From Oxalobacteraceae sp. CFBP 8761 (lineage in GTDB: Bacteria > Pseudomonadota > Gammaproteobacteria > Burkholderiales > Burkholderiaceae_D), in the NCBI GenBank assembly GCA_014841595.1, contig JACYUE010000004.1:273230-337229 (forward strand): DNA of 64,000 bases. Direction: 5' to 3'. This document shows positions 30,376 through 40,282 of the stretch, piece by piece; position 1 is the first letter of the stretch, and every line of letters starts with the position of its first letter. The translations under genes were made by a program, and so were the position numbers. The notes beneath the pieces are model-generated. The model saw nothing but the letters and a program-made list of their open reading frames with translations, was not told the origin of the DNA and did no database searches.

Positions 30376-31100
30376 GCCACCGGCTCCACGGTGACCTGGC
30401 CGGCCAGCACGTAGCCGCCGTTGCGCACGGTCTTTATAATCTGCGGCATGCGCGCGTCTTCGCCGAGCTTCTGGCGCAGGCGGCTGATCTGGATGTCGAT
30501 CGAGCGGTCGAACGGATCGGCGTCGCGGCCCTGCGTGAGGTTGAGCAGCTGGTCGCGATTGAGCACGCGGTTCGGGTGCTCGAGGAATACGCGCAGCAGG
30601 CGGAACTCGGCGCCCGAGAGCATGATGACGATGCCGTCCGGGTTGAGCAGGTGGCGCGCAGTCAGGTCGAGCGTCCAGCCCGAGAAGCGCATCTGCTGCA
30701 CGTTTTCGGATGGCGTGTTCGATGGCATCGCGTGCGAGCGGCGCAGCACGCTGCGGATGCGCGCCAGCAGCTCGCGCGGCTCGAACGGTTTCGGCAGGTA
30801 GTCGTCGGCGCCCATTTCCAGACCCAGGATGCGGTCGAGCGGTTCGTTGCGGGCGGTGAGCATGATGACGGGCAGGCTCGACGTGGCGCGCAGCTTGCGG
30901 CACAGCGTCAGGCCATCGTCGCCAGGCATGTTCAGGTCGAGCACGATGAGGTCGGGACGCGTTTCGTCGAGCGTCTTCCACATCGCGGTGCCGTCGGCGG
31001 CGCCGAGCGTCCGGTAGCTGTTGGACTCGAGGTAGTCGGCCAGCAGCGTGCGGATGTCGCGGTCGTCGTCGACGATCAGAATCGTAGAGGGATTATCCAT
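30372..31100 (-). CDS. OmpR-family response regulator
   Basis: 242 aa. Receiver domain (1–120) with the acidic pocket VDDDRD, phospho-acceptor Asp in LIVLDLNMPG, Thr in MLTARN and Lys in LPKPFEP. The winged-helix DNA-binding domain follows (about 145–235, SGAEFRLLRVFLEHPNRVLNRDQLL, IDIQISRLRQKLG). Gene order is regulator, kinase, adaptor, pump; the Spy-like gene is divergent, and both could be targets. Confidence 0.95.
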   Translation of the reverse strand: MDNPSTILIVDDDRDIRTLLADYLESNSYRTLGAADGTAMWKTLDETRPDLIVLDLNMPGDDGLTLCRKLRATSSLPVIMLTARNEPLDRILGLEMGADDYLPKPFEPRELLARIRSVLRRSHAMPSNTPSENVQQMRFSGWTLDLTARHLLNPDGIVIMLSGAEFRLLRVFLEHPNRVLNRDQLLNLTQGRDADPFDRSIDIQISRLRQKLGEDARMPQIIKTVRNGGYVLAGQVTVEPVA

Positions 31101-31296
31101 AACCGCAATTATCCGAATTTATGACAAGACCGGCGGAAGTATTTGTATCGCTGTGTATATGCCGACAGGCGCGAAACATATGGATACAAAGTGCCCGGCA
31201 GGGGAAATCCCATGGTTACAGTTTTGACCCAGGATGGGTCCTGTGCAGCGAGCGTTTCGGATGCACTTCACCAGACTCTCACACAAAGGACCTACC

Positions 31297-31830
31297 ATGA
31301 ACACCCTTCGCAAACACCTCGTGATCGCTTTCACCGCTGCCGGCCTGTTCGGCGCCACCGTCGGTGCCCAGGCCCAGAGCGCCGCCCCGGCCGAGGGCCG
31401 CCAGGCATCGACATTGACGGCGGAACAACGCCTGGCCAAGAAGGCCGAGTGGCAAGCCAAGGCAGGCGAGCGTCACGCAAAGATGGCGCAGAAGCGCGCC
31501 GAGCATCAGGCCAAGCTGCAGGCATCGCTGAACCTGACGGCACAACAGAAGCCGGCCTGGGATGCATTCGTCGCCAGCCGCGCGCCTGTAAAGCACGGTG
31601 AGCGCGCCGGGCGCGGCGACCGCGCCGCCTGGGCCAGCCTGAGCGCGCCGCAACGCATGGAAAAGCAGATCGCGATGCAGAAAGCGCGCACCGCGAAGAT
31701 GGAATCGCGCCTCACCGCCCTGAACAGCTTCTACGCGGTACTCACGCCAGAGCAGCGCAAGACGTTCGATGCACAGGCCCAGCACCGCAAGGGCGGGCGT
31801 CATCATCAGCAGCATCGCGCCAACGCATAA
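31297..31830 (+). CDS. Spy/CpxP-family periplasmic protein
   Basis: 177 aa from ATG 31297 with AAAGGA upstream. Signal peptide (cleavage near AQAQS), then a highly charged helical protein with two LTxxQ motifs (LNLTAQQKPAWDAF and LTPEQRKTFDAQ), the hallmark of Spy/CpxP chaperones and metal-sensor proteins. The His-rich C-terminus (KGGRHHQQHRANA) may bind metal. It is divergent from the response regulator with a 196-bp shared spacer, so it is a plausible member of that regulon. Confidence 0.82.
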   Translation: MNTLRKHLVIAFTAAGLFGATVGAQAQSAAPAEGRQASTLTAEQRLAKKAEWQAKAGERHAKMAQKRAEHQAKLQASLNLTAQQKPAWDAFVASRAPVKHGERAGRGDRAAWASLSAPQRMEKQIAMQKARTAKMESRLTALNSFYAVLTPEQRKTFDAQAQHRKGGRHHQQHRANA

Positions 31831-31872
31831 GCGCTTGCCTCACCTGAAGCCGGCGGCCCACGCCGCCGGCGT

Positions 31873-33744
31873 TCATTTGTCCAGACGTTCCAGCGACGTC
31901 GAAAACTTCTCTGCATTCTGGTAGCCGATCACCCGGCTATCGGCAATCTCCTTGCCTTGATCGTCAAACAGGATGATGCCCGGCGGTCCGAACAGGCCGA
32001 AGCGCTTGAGCATTGCCTTGTCGGCCGCATCGTTGGCGGTCACATCAACCTGCAGCAGCGCAGTATTGGCCAGCTTGGCCTGCACCTTCGGATCGACGAA
32101 GGTGAACTTCTCCATCTCCTTGCACGACACGCACCAGTCCGCATAGAAGTCGAGCATGACGGTCTTGCCGGCATTGGCGGCCAGGGCCGCGTCGAGCTGA
32201 TCGACCGTCTTGATGCGGGTGAACACCAGCCCGTGATGCTGCGGCGTACCGTTCAGGTGCGCCAGGGGTGCGAACGCATCGCGCCCGCCGCTGGCCACGC
32301 CCACCAGTTGCATGCCGCCCATCAGCGCGAACGCGGCGCCAAAGGCCATCGACGCCCAGTGGCGCGTGTGACGCAGCAGATAAAAGCCGTAGCCCAAGAG
32401 CAGCGCGGCCCACAGCAACATCTGCGCGACCGGCGGGATCACGGGCGAAACGAGCCAGATCGCCATGGCCAGCATCAGCACACCGAACAGGCGCTTGACC
32501 GACTCCATCCACGCACCCACGCGCGGCAGCAGCGAGCCGGCCGATACGCCCACCAGCAGCAGCGGAATACTCATACCCACCGCCATCGAGAACAGCGCCG
32601 CGCCGCCCAGGAACACATCGCGCGTCTGGCTGATGTAGACCAGCGCGCCGGCCAGTGGCGCGGCCACGCAGGGGCCGACGATCAGCGCCGAAATGGCGCC
32701 CATTGCAAACACGCCGGCCAGCTTGCCGGACTGCTGGCGGTTCGACACATTGCTCAGACTGGTCTGCAATGCGCCTGGAAGTTGTAACTGATAGAAACCG
32801 AACATCGACAGCGACATCGCCACGATCAGCAGCGCGAAGGTGCCCAGCACCCACGGATTCTGCAGGGCTGCGGCCAGGCCCTCGCCAGCCAGGCCTGCGG
32901 CCACGCCCAGCAGCGTGTAGACGATCGCCATGCCCAGCGAATACGTTACCGACAGCAGGAAGCCGCGCGCACGGCTGACGTTCTTGCCTTCGCCCACGAT
33001 GATCGACGACAGGATTGGCACCATCGGCAGCACGCATGGCGTGAACGCTAGGCCCAGGCCCAGCAGGATGAACGCGGGGATGATGGCCAGCAGGCTGCCG
33101 CCGCCGAGGATGCCGGCGATGTTCGAGAGGTCGGATTGTGCTGGTGGTCCTGCCGGGACTGGCGAAGTGGCGATGGCGGCGGCGGCGGCTGGCGCGGTCG
33201 GGGCGCTCTCTGCCATTGGCGTGGACGACAGCGGTGTCGATATGCCGCCCTGCGGCGCTGCGGCGCCGATCGGCAGCGCCGGTGGGGCTGCGCCGCCCTT
33301 GCCCGCGCTCAGGCTGGCGGTATGATCCTGCGGCGGGTAGCACAGGCCGGCATCGGCGCAGCCCTGGCCGGTGGCAGTCAACGTGAACGCGCCGTCACCC
33401 TCGACCGGAATGCGGATCGTCAATGTTCCCTTGTAGGTTTCCACGTCCTTCTCGAACGTCTGGTCGTACTTCACGGTGCCCGGCGGAATGGATGGCGCGC
33501 CCAGCTTGACAGCAGGATTGCTCGACTTGAAGGCGAAGCGTTCGCGGTACATGTAGTACTTCGGCGCGATCGTGTACGTGACTTCGGCAGTCTGCGGATC
33601 GGCCATGCGTGCTTCGAACTTGAAGGCGATGGCAGGATCGAGAAATTCCTCGGCTGCGCGGCCAGGCGCGGCGGCAAACAGCGTGAAAAAGGCAAACAGC
33701 GTCAGGCAGGCAGCAAGCCAGTGCCGTGCAGGGAATCGGGGCAT
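31873..33744 (-). CDS. dsbD: Thiol:disulfide interchange protein DsbD
   Basis: Transfers reducing power from cytoplasmic thioredoxin to the periplasm. 623 aa from ATG 33744. Signal peptide, then an N-terminal alpha domain with its Cys pair (GQGCADAGLCYPP), an Ala/Pro linker, an eight-helix membrane domain with redox Cys in FTPCVLPMVP and VGPCVAAPLAG, and a thioredoxin-like gamma domain with CVSC (DFYADWCVSCKEM). It lies between the Spy-like gene (convergent) and the rplQ terminator. Confidence 0.95.
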   Translation of the reverse strand: MPRFPARHWLAACLTLFAFFTLFAAAPGRAAEEFLDPAIAFKFEARMADPQTAEVTYTIAPKYYMYRERFAFKSSNPAVKLGAPSIPPGTVKYDQTFEKDVETYKGTLTIRIPVEGDGAFTLTATGQGCADAGLCYPPQDHTASLSAGKGGAAPPALPIGAAAPQGGISTPLSSTPMAESAPTAPAAAAAIATSPVPAGPPAQSDLSNIAGILGGGSLLAIIPAFILLGLGLAFTPCVLPMVPILSSIIVGEGKNVSRARGFLLSVTYSLGMAIVYTLLGVAAGLAGEGLAAALQNPWVLGTFALLIVAMSLSMFGFYQLQLPGALQTSLSNVSNRQQSGKLAGVFAMGAISALIVGPCVAAPLAGALVYISQTRDVFLGGAALFSMAVGMSIPLLLVGVSAGSLLPRVGAWMESVKRLFGVLMLAMAIWLVSPVIPPVAQMLLWAALLLGYGFYLLRHTRHWASMAFGAAFALMGGMQLVGVASGGRDAFAPLAHLNGTPQHHGLVFTRIKTVDQLDAALAANAGKTVMLDFYADWCVSCKEMEKFTFVDPKVQAKLANTALLQVDVTANDAADKAMLKRFGLFGPPGIILFDDQGKEIADSRVIGYQNAEKFSTSLERLDK

Positions 33745-33826
33745 GGAGGTCGAGTCAGTTGTAATAAGGCACGGGCATGGTACACCGGCTGCCAAAGGTG
33801 CGCAGAGGAGGCTCGATCGACAGGCG

Positions 33827-33851
33827 AAAAAAAACCAGGCCGAAGCCTGGT
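33827..33851 (-). terminator. Rho-independent terminator of the ribosomal block after rplQ
   Basis: On the minus strand a 7-bp stem ACCAGGC / GCCTGGT with a UUCG-type loop (TTCG) is followed by eight T. It lies 18 bases after the rplQ stop and ends the long rplC–rplQ unit. Confidence 0.92.
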
Positions 33852-33869
33852 CTTTTCAACGACAGTCGA

Positions 33870-34265
33870 TTACTCGGCGGTCGGTGCTTCTTCTTCCGAA
33901 GTCACTTCTGGACGATCCAGCAGTTCAACGTAAGCCATTGGTGCATTGTCGCCAACGCGGAAACCCATCTTCAGGATACGCAGGTAGCCGCCGTTGCGGT
34001 TTGCGTAGCGTGGACCCAGCTCAGCGAACAGCTTCAGGACCATTTCGCGGTCGCGCAGGCGAGCGAAGGCCAGGCGCTTGTTTGCCAGGGTGTCGGTCTT
34101 GCCCAGGGTCAGGATCGGTTCGATGACGCGACGCAGTTCCTTGGCTTTTGGGACGGTGGTCTTGATGGCTTCATGACGCAGCAGCGAAACAGTCATGTTG
34201 CGCAGCATTGCCAGACGGTGGGACGAGGTACGATTCAGCTTACGAAGGCCGTGACGGTGACGCAT
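33870..34265 (-). CDS. rplQ: 50S ribosomal protein L17
   Basis: 131 aa, close to E. coli (127). Opens with [17 protein letters not shown], the family signature, and has a short acidic tail ([10 protein letters not shown]). Last gene of the alpha-type operon; the terminator follows directly. Confidence 0.97.
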   Translation of the reverse strand: MRHRHGLRKLNRTSSHRLAMLRNMTVSLLRHEAIKTTVPKAKELRRVIEPILTLGKTDTLANKRLAFARLRDREMVLKLFAELGPRYANRNGGYLRILKMGFRVGDNAPMAYVELLDRPEVTSEEEAPTAE

Positions 34266-34400
34266 GGTAATTCCTTTCGGGTGTTTTCAATGCCAGTTCT
34301 TCGATCGTTCGTGCCCTTCTACAAGGGCACGTCCGCGGACCGGTTCGGGTTAAATCCGCCTGGACAACGCGTCCGGGCGGGGTGCGACAAAAAACTCTGA

Positions 34401-35378
34401 TTACTTCTCGAGGCCGGCTGGTGGCCAGTTTTCGAGTTTCATGCCCAGGGTCAAGCCACGCGAAGCAAGGACTTCCTTGATTTCGTTGAGCGACTTGCGG
34501 CCCAGGTTTGGCGTCTTGAGCAGTTCGTTTTCCGAACGCTGGATCAGATCGCCGATGTAGTAGATGTTTTCTGCTTTCAGGCAGTTGGCCGAACGGACGG
34601 TCAGTTCCAGGTCGTCGACTGGACGCAGCAGGATCGGATCGACCAGCGGTGCGCGCGATGGCGCTTCCGCGGCGGCTTCGGTGCCTTCCAGAGCAGCGAA
34701 CACGTTCAGCTGATCGACCAGGACGCGGGCCGACTGGCGGATCGCTTCTTCTGGCGTGATGACGCCGTTCGTTTCGATGTTGATGATCAGCTTGTCCAGG
34801 TCGGTACGCTGTTCGACACGGGCCGATTCAACAGCGTACGACACGCGGCGTACTGGCGAGAACGAAGCGTCCAGGATGATGCGGCCGATGGTCTTGTTGG
34901 TGTCTTCCGACAGACGACGGACGTTACCTGGCACATAGCCACGGCCTTTTTCGACCTTGATCTGCATGTCCAGCTTGCCACCGGCGGTCAGGTGAGCGAT
35001 CACGTGATCCGGGTTGACCAGCTCGACGTCGTGCGGCAGGTCGATGTCCGATGCCAGGACTGGGCCTTCGCCTTCCTTTTTCAGGGTCAGGTTGACCGAG
35101 TCACGGTTGTGGACTTTGAAGACCACGCCCTTCAGGTTCAGCAGCAGGTCGACGACATCTTCCTGAACGCCATCGAGCGACGAGTATTCATGCACGACAC
35201 CAGCGATCGTCACTTCGGTCGGCGCGTAGCCAACCATCGACGACAGCAGCACGCGACGCAGTGCGTTGCCGAGGGTGTGGCCATAGCCACGCTCGAACGG
35301 CTCCATCACGACTTTCGCGTGGCCGGCGCCCAGTGCTTCGACGTCGATGATACGTGGCTTCAACAAACTATTTTGCAT
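34401..35378 (-). CDS. rpoA: DNA-directed RNA polymerase subunit alpha
   Basis: 325 aa. Start ATG 35378 ([10 protein letters not shown]); the longer open frame upstream is not conserved. The N-terminal dimerisation domain shows [19 protein letters not shown]. The flexible linker is near 235–245, and the C-terminal domain that contacts UP elements and activators has [36 protein letters not shown]. Start is separated from rpsD by a 302-bp spacer carrying a repeat. Confidence 0.97.
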   Translation of the reverse strand: MQNSLLKPRIIDVEALGAGHAKVVMEPFERGYGHTLGNALRRVLLSSMVGYAPTEVTIAGVVHEYSSLDGVQEDVVDLLLNLKGVVFKVHNRDSVNLTLKKEGEGPVLASDIDLPHDVELVNPDHVIAHLTAGGKLDMQIKVEKGRGYVPGNVRRLSEDTNKTIGRIILDASFSPVRRVSYAVESARVEQRTDLDKLIINIETNGVITPEEAIRQSARVLVDQLNVFAALEGTEAAAEAPSRAPLVDPILLRPVDDLELTVRSANCLKAENIYYIGDLIQRSENELLKTPNLGRKSLNEIKEVLASRGLTLGMKLENWPPAGLEK

Positions 35379-35574
35379 GAACGTAGTCCTTTTCAATACC
35401 CTCGGCTCGTTACACCGATAAGGCTGATGGCTTGATGGAAAACGCCTGCCGGAGCAGGCGGTAAAACGAATTGGGTTACGACGGTGAGGAGGAAACTTTG
35501 ATTCCAGAGAATTCGCTGCTCTTTGCAAGTGCCGATCCGGGATCGCTGCGCTTGCACAACCACTCCGTCGTTTC

Positions 35575-35635
35575 CGCGTAGGCGGGAACCCAAGCTGCTC
35601 GATCTAGCCGGCAAACTTGGATCCCCGCCTGCGCG
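35575..35635. repeat. Imperfect palindromic repeat between rpsD and rpoA
   Basis: Left arm 35575–35596 (begins CGCGTAGGCGGGAACC) and right arm 35614–35635 (ends CCCCGCCTGCGCG) are inverted and match at about 17 of 22 positions. Each arm can also fold alone. This CGCGTAGGCGGGAA type is a common extragenic palindrome in beta- and gammaproteobacteria. In the rpsD mRNA it would form a long hairpin upstream of rpoA. The rest of the 35379–35680 spacer has one more small hairpin (AGCCGGC-AAA-GCCGGCT, 35651–35667) and no credible gene. Confidence 0.7.
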
Positions 35636-35680
35636 GGGTCGACCGCTGGGAGCCGGCAAAGCCGGCTCTGACACGGTCGA

Positions 35681-36304
35681 TTAACGCGAGTACAGTTCGA
35701 CGATCAGCGCTTCGTTGACGTCAGCAGCGATTTCGTTACGCTCTGGGAACGAACGGAAGGTGCCTTCCAGCTTCTTGGCATCGACCGACACCCAGCTTGG
35801 GAAACCGATTTGCTCAGCCAGCGACAGGGCTTCAGCGATACGTACTTGCTTCTTGGCCTTTTCACGAACAGCGACGACGTCGCCGGTCTTGACTTGGTAC
35901 GAAGCGATGTTCACGACCTGACCGTTGACGGTGAAGGCTTTGTGGCTGACCAGCTGACGTGCTTCAGCGCGGGTCGAACCGAAACCCATGCGGTACGTCA
36001 CGTTGTCCAGACGCGCTTCCAGCAGCTTCAGCAGCGTTTCGCCGGTGTTACCCTTGCGACGCGAAGCTTCTGCGAAGTAGCGACGGAACTGGCGTTCCAG
36101 GATGCCGTACATGCGCTTGACTTTTTGCTTTTCGCGCAGTTGGTTGCCGTAGTCCGAGGTGCGGGCACCCGACTTGACACCGTGCTGGCCTGGCTTGATG
36201 TCCAGTTTGCACTTCGAGTCGAGCGAGCGACGTGCGCTCTTGAGGAACAGGTCAGTGCCTTCACGGCGCGACAGTTTTGCTTTTGGTCCGATATAACGTG
36301 CCAC
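35681..36304 (-). CDS. rpsD: 30S ribosomal protein S4
   Basis: 207 aa, as in E. coli (206). Starts [16 protein letters not shown]; the S4 RNA-binding domain is [30 protein letters not shown] (as separate pieces around residues 97–125). An assembly initiator and, in other proteobacteria, autogenous repressor of its operon. A -10-like TATACT lies at 36436–36441 (minus strand) in the 249-bp spacer to rpsK, so rpsD–rpoA–rplQ may also be transcribed separately; that spacer also holds a GGGGC/GCCCC hairpin at 36486–36500. Confidence 0.97.
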   Translation of the reverse strand: MARYIGPKAKLSRREGTDLFLKSARRSLDSKCKLDIKPGQHGVKSGARTSDYGNQLREKQKVKRMYGILERQFRRYFAEASRRKGNTGETLLKLLEARLDNVTYRMGFGSTRAEARQLVSHKAFTVNGQVVNIASYQVKTGDVVAVREKAKKQVRIAEALSLAEQIGFPSWVSVDAKKLEGTFRSFPERNEIAADVNEALIVELYSR

Positions 36305-36553
36305 GTTAGATTCCTTTAATAATTGATCACGCCCCAGAGTGCAGAAGCACCCAGGCGCTAGTCCAGCTCTGGAAAGTCAGGCCGGACGTGGCTTGCATCA
36401 CCCACCGCTAGAGCAGCAGGCGACAAGAGCCGGGCAGTATATCCCATTTACGGGCAACTGCACCGGCTTTTCTTGAAAACACAACGGGGCTATGCGCCCC
36501 GAGCATCGATTACCAAGTACATGGGCTGGCGGCGAACCGCCCTCCCCTGCAAC

Positions 36554-36958
36554 TTAGATACGGCGACGCTTTGGTGGACGGCAACCGTTGTGTGGAACTG
36601 GGGTGACGTCCTGGATCTCGGTGATCTTGATGCCGAGGTTGTTCAGTGCGCGCACAGCCGATTCACGGCCTGGGCCTGGGCCCTTGATACGCACTTCCAG
36701 ATTCTTCACGCCCGATTCCTGAGCGACCTTGCCAGCAGCTTCGGCAGCAACCTGCGCTGCGAACGGGGTCGATTTGCGCGAACCCTTGAAGCCGGCGCCG
36801 CCGGAAGTTGCCCACGACAGAGCATTGCCCTGACGATCGGTGATCGTGATGATCGTGTTGTTGAAGGACGCGTGCACGTGGGCGATGCCCTCGGCAACGT
36901 TCTTCTTGACTTTCTTGCGGACGCGCGCTGCTGCCGCGCTGCTTTGTTGCTTGGCCAT
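36554..36958 (-). CDS. rpsK: 30S ribosomal protein S11
   Basis: 134 aa (E. coli 129). Core [19 protein letters not shown] and the C-terminal [18 protein letters not shown] are the family signatures. It lies 14 bp after rpsM. Confidence 0.97.
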   Translation of the reverse strand: MAKQQSSAAAARVRKKVKKNVAEGIAHVHASFNNTIITITDRQGNALSWATSGGAGFKGSRKSTPFAAQVAAEAAGKVAQESGVKNLEVRIKGPGPGRESAVRALNNLGIKITEIQDVTPVPHNGCRPPKRRRI

Positions 36959-36972
36959 AGTCGGTTCCTAGA

Positions 36973-37338
36973 TTATTTCTTGAGCGATTGAGCTGCCTTA
37001 CGCGGGCCCTTACGGGTACGCGCGTTGGTGCGGGTACGCTGACCGCGGACCGGCAGGCCCTTACGGTGACGCATGCCGCGGTAGCAGCCCAAGTCCATCA
37101 GACGCTTGATGTTCATGGACAGTTCGCGGCGAAGATCGCCTTCCACGACAAACTTCGCGACTTCGTCACGCAGCTTCTCGAGTTCGTTATCGTCCAGGTC
37201 CTTGACTTTTTTGGTGGTCGCGATACCGGTTGCGTCGCAGATTTTCTGCGAACGCGGACGGCCAACACCGTAGATCGCCGTCAGGCCGATAACAGTGTGC
37301 TGATGATTTGGGATGTTAACCCCTGCAATACGTGCCAT
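36973..37338 (-). CDS. rpsM: 30S ribosomal protein S13
   Basis: 121 aa (E. coli 118). Starts [44 protein letters not shown] at the C-terminus is typical (given here as family signature around residues 90–115). First gene of the alpha-type group; rpmJ ends 16 bp upstream. Confidence 0.97.
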   Translation of the reverse strand: MARIAGVNIPNHQHTVIGLTAIYGVGRPRSQKICDATGIATTKKVKDLDDNELEKLRDEVAKFVVEGDLRRELSMNIKRLMDLGCYRGMRHRKGLPVRGQRTRTNARTRKGPRKAAQSLKK

Positions 37339-37354
37339 TCGTTATTCCTCGAAA

Positions 37355-37468
37355 TTAACCTTGACGCTGCTTGTGACGCGGCTCGACGCAGATCACACGG
37401 ACCACGCCCTTGCGCTTGATGATCTTGCAGTTGCGGCAGATCCGCTTGACTGAAGCGTTAACTTTCAT
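37355..37468 (-). CDS. rpmJ: 50S ribosomal protein L36 (zinc-binding form)
   Basis: 37 aa, too short for most ORF cut-offs. Begins [20 protein letters not shown]. Cys11, Cys14, Cys27 and His32 give the C+ zinc-binding form. It sits in its usual place after secY/infA and before rpsM. Confidence 0.95.
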   Translation of the reverse strand: MKVNASVKRICRNCKIIKRKGVVRVICVEPRHKQRQG

Positions 37469-37507
37469 TTTGCACTCTCTTCGGTTCGTTTACTTGATGA
37501 TGTGTTT

Positions 37508-37716
37508 TTACTTGGTGCCGAATACGATGCGGGCCCGGGACCTCGATAACGGGGTCAACTTCACCATTACCGGGTCACGCGGGCAGAAGCGAACACGCAT
37601 TCTACCCGAGATCGACCCCAGGCTCACATTTCGTTTTCCAGCTTCACGCGGAACGTCGCGTTTGGGAGAGTCTTTCGACCCTCCCCTTGCATTCGGATGA
37701 CATCGTCTTCTGCCAT
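37508..37716 (-). pseudogene. infA: Decayed translation initiation factor IF-1 gene (frameshifted infA)
   Basis: Between secY and rpmJ, the usual infA position. One frame from ATG 37716 reads MAEDDVIRMQGE, then LPNATFRVKLEN, closely matching the IF-1 N-terminal half, and hits TGA near 37620. The next frame then reads LGSISGRMR and continues to VKLTP and SRARIVFGTK up to TAA at 37508, matching the IF-1 C-terminal half. Besides the frameshift, the conserved segment after MRMNYIR is shortened and the stretch before LPNATF is replaced by a hairpin. Burkholderiales often have a second infA elsewhere, which would have to be the working copy. Programmed frameshifting is possible but the extra substitutions argue for decay. 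Confidence 0.75.
37664..37685 (-). other. Nine-bp RNA hairpin with GAAA loop inside the infA remnant
   Basis: On the minus strand GGGAGGGTC-GAAA-GACTCTCCC: nine pairs (one G·U) capped by a GNRA tetraloop. It replaces a conserved part of the IF-1 coding sequence. It lies about 50 bases after the secY stop in the transcript. Confidence 0.7.
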
Positions 37717-37737
37717 TCGCGCCATGCACCCGACTAC

Positions 37738-39072
37738 TTATCGCGTCGGGACGCCACCCTTGAAGTTCGCCTTGCGCAGCAGTGAATCATATTGCTGCGA
37801 CATGACGTAGTTCTGTACTTGTGCCATGAAGTCCATCGTCACCACAACGATGATCAGGAGCGACGTGCCACCGAAGTAGAAGGGAACCTTCCACTGGGCG
37901 GTCATGAACTCCGGCACCAGGCACACCAGGGTGATGTAGACAGCACCAGCCAGGGTCAGGCGCATCAGGATCTTGTCGATATAGCGAGCGGTCTGATCAC
38001 CCGGACGGATGCCCGGTACAAACGCGCCACTTTTCTTCAAGTTGTCCGCCGTTTCCTTGCTGTTAAATACCAGCGCGGTATAGAAGAAGCAGAAGAACAC
38101 GATCGCCACCGCATACAGCAACGCGTGGATTGGTTCGCCCGGCGCCATCGACGCCGCCAGATCCTTCAGGAACCCGATCACCGGGCCGCTGGAATCCTTG
38201 CCACGGGTGAACCAGTCGACAATCGTCGCCGGGAACAGAATGATCGACGACGCGAAGATCGGCGGGATCACGCCTGCCATGTTCAGCTTCAAGGGCAGGT
38301 GGCTGGTTTGGCCACCGTAGATCTTGTTGCCGACCTGACGTTTCGCGTAATTAACCAGAATCTTGCGCTGTCCGCGTTCCACGAACACCACCGCATACGT
38401 CACCGCAGCGATCAGCAGAACGATCAGGATGGCCGAGAAGCTGCCGATCGAACCGTTCGACACCAGGGTGAACAAGCCACCCAGCGCCGACGGCAAACCT
38501 GCTGCGATGCCGGCAAAGATGATGATCGAAATGCCATTGCCAAGACCACGCTCGGTAATTTGCTCGCCCAGCCACATCAGGAACATGGTGCCGGTCAAGA
38601 GGGTCACGATGGTGACGAAACGGAAGCCGAGACCAGGGTCAATGACCAGGCCAGGCTGCGCTTCGAGCGCGACAGCGATACCGAACGCCTGGAAGAGTGC
38701 CAGCGCAACCGTGAAGTAACGGGTGTACTGGGTAATCTTGCGGCGGCCGGACTCGCCCTCTTTCTTCAACGCCTCGAGTTGCGGCGAAACGATCGATGCG
38801 AGCTGCATGATGATCGAAGCCGAAATATAAGGCATGATGCCGAGCGCGAACACGGTAAAGCGGGACAAGGCGCCACCCGAGAACATGTTGAACATGCCCA
38901 GGATGCCGCCTTCGTTCTGCTTGAACAGCGCAGCGAGCTGCACCGGGTCAATTCCGGGGACCGGAATATGAGCACCGATGCGGTACACGACCAACGCGCC
39001 AAGCAAAAACCACAGCCGGGCCCATGGGAATCCGGAAGCGGCGCTTTTACCAAGTTGTGAATTAGTCGCCAA
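37738..39072 (-). CDS. secY: Preprotein translocase subunit SecY
   Basis: 444 aa, ten membrane helices; the plug/helix 2 region is [23 protein letters not shown]. Channel of the general secretion pathway. Conserved cytoplasmic loop residues ([15 protein letters not shown]) are present. It lies 28 bp after rplO; the next gene position is the broken infA. Confidence 0.97.
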   Translation of the reverse strand: MATNSQLGKSAASGFPWARLWFLLGALVVYRIGAHIPVPGIDPVQLAALFKQNEGGILGMFNMFSGGALSRFTVFALGIMPYISASIIMQLASIVSPQLEALKKEGESGRRKITQYTRYFTVALALFQAFGIAVALEAQPGLVIDPGLGFRFVTIVTLLTGTMFLMWLGEQITERGLGNGISIIIFAGIAAGLPSALGGLFTLVSNGSIGSFSAILIVLLIAAVTYAVVFVERGQRKILVNYAKRQVGNKIYGGQTSHLPLKLNMAGVIPPIFASSIILFPATIVDWFTRGKDSSGPVIGFLKDLAASMAPGEPIHALLYAVAIVFFCFFYTALVFNSKETADNLKKSGAFVPGIRPGDQTARYIDKILMRLTLAGAVYITLVCLVPEFMTAQWKVPFYFGGTSLLIIVVVTMDFMAQVQNYVMSQQYDSLLRKANFKGGVPTR

Positions 39073-39100
39073 TTTTTGCTCCGATCAGGCAGCGATCGCT

Positions 39101-39532
39101 TTACGCGACCGAGCCGCCAGCTGCTTCGATTGCCGCTTTAGCGCCGGCGCTCACTTTCAGGCCTTTGAGGTTCACCGCTTTGGTGATCTCGCCGGACAGG
39201 ATGACGCGCACGTCACGTGCCAGAACCGACAGAACGCCAGCCGCTTTGAGCACCAGGATGTCGACTTCGCCGACGGCCAGGTTGTTCAGATCGGACAGAC
39301 GCACTTCAGCCTTGAACGTTGCGTTCAGCGATTTGAAACCGCGCTTTGGCAGACGACGCTGCAGAGGCATTTGACCGCCTTCGAAGCCGACTTTGTGGAA
39401 GCCGCCCGAACGCGACTTTTGACCCTTGTGACCACGGCCGGCAGTTTTGCCGATGCCGGAGCCGATACCGCGGCCGACGCGACGCTTGTAGTGCTTGGCG
39501 CCGTCAGCTGGTTGAATGGTATTGAGTTCCAT
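39101..39532 (-). CDS. rplO: 50S ribosomal protein L15
   Basis: 143 aa from ATG 39532 ([20 protein letters not shown]); the six upstream in-frame residues are not conserved. The Gly-rich [19 protein letters not shown] binds 23S rRNA. Confidence 0.96.
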   Translation of the reverse strand: MELNTIQPADGAKHYKRRVGRGIGSGIGKTAGRGHKGQKSRSGGFHKVGFEGGQMPLQRRLPKRGFKSLNATFKAEVRLSDLNNLAVGEVDILVLKAAGVLSVLARDVRVILSGEITKAVNLKGLKVSAGAKAAIEAAGGSVA

Positions 39533-39560
39533 TGATTTCTCCGTTCGCAAGCCCGAGGGC

Positions 39561-39740
39561 TTACGAAACCACTTTCACGAGGTACGATACTTTGTTGATC
39601 ATGCCACGCACGGACGGGGTGTCTTGCAACTCGGAGACCGAGTTAACGCGACGCAGACCCAGACCGCGCACGGTGGCACGGTGATCCTGACGGGTACCGA
39701 TCAGGCCCTTGACGAGCTGAACTTTAACGGTGTTAGCCAT
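39561..39740 (-). CDS. rpmD: 50S ribosomal protein L30
   Basis: 59 aa, identical in length to E. coli. Translates as [16 protein letters not shown], then [14 protein letters not shown] and [12 protein letters not shown]. Short gene between rpsE (11 bp away) and rplO. Confidence 0.96.
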   Translation of the reverse strand: MANTVKVQLVKGLIGTRQDHRATVRGLGLRRVNSVSELQDTPSVRGMINKVSYLVKVVS

Positions 39741-39751
39741 GTGATTTCCCC

Positions 39752-40270
39752 TTAACCCAGGATGTCTTCGACCGACTTGCCACGCTTGGCGGCGATGTCG
39801 GAAGCAGTGCTCATTTTCGACAGACCGTCGAGAGTTGCGCGCACCAGGTTGTATGGATTCGACGAGCCGGTCGATTTAGCGACCACGTCCGTCACGCCCA
39901 TCACTTCGAAGATAGCGCGCATTGCGCCACCAGCGATCACGCCGGTACCAGGCTTAGCTGGCATCATCATGACGCGCGAGGCGCCGTGACGACCGGACAC
40001 GGTGTGATGCAGGGTACCGTTCTTGAGTGGCACCTTGATCAGGTTGCGGCGGGCTTCTTCCATCGCTTTTTGCACGCCGACTGGAACTTCCTTCGACTTG
40101 CCTTTGCCCATGCCGATGCGGCCATCGCCGTCACCGACAACGGTCAGCGCTGCAAAACCCATGATACGACCACCCTTGACCACTTTGGTCACGCGGTTGA
40201 TCGCGATCATTTTCTCGCGCATGCCATCATCCGGCTTGTCGCTTGCCATTTTCGCTTGCATTTTTGCCAT
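39752..40270 (-). CDS. rpsE: 30S ribosomal protein S5
   Basis: 172 aa. The N-terminal dsRNA-binding domain contains [20 protein letters not shown]. The second domain shows [21 protein letters not shown], a signature of the family. Contributes to decoding accuracy. Confidence 0.97.
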   Translation of the reverse strand: MAKMQAKMASDKPDDGMREKMIAINRVTKVVKGGRIMGFAALTVVGDGDGRIGMGKGKSKEVPVGVQKAMEEARRNLIKVPLKNGTLHHTVSGRHGASRVMMMPAKPGTGVIAGGAMRAIFEVMGVTDVVAKSTGSSNPYNLVRATLDGLSKMSTASDIAAKRGKSVEDILG

Positions 40271-40282
40271 GACGATTCTTCC

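Noticed and set aside
35393..35674. 93-aa open frame on the minus strand between rpsD and rpoA
   Set aside because: It contains SRLRGNDG, the typical translation of CGCGTAGGCGGGAA-type extragenic palindromes; it follows the repeat, has no ribosome site and no recognisable domain.
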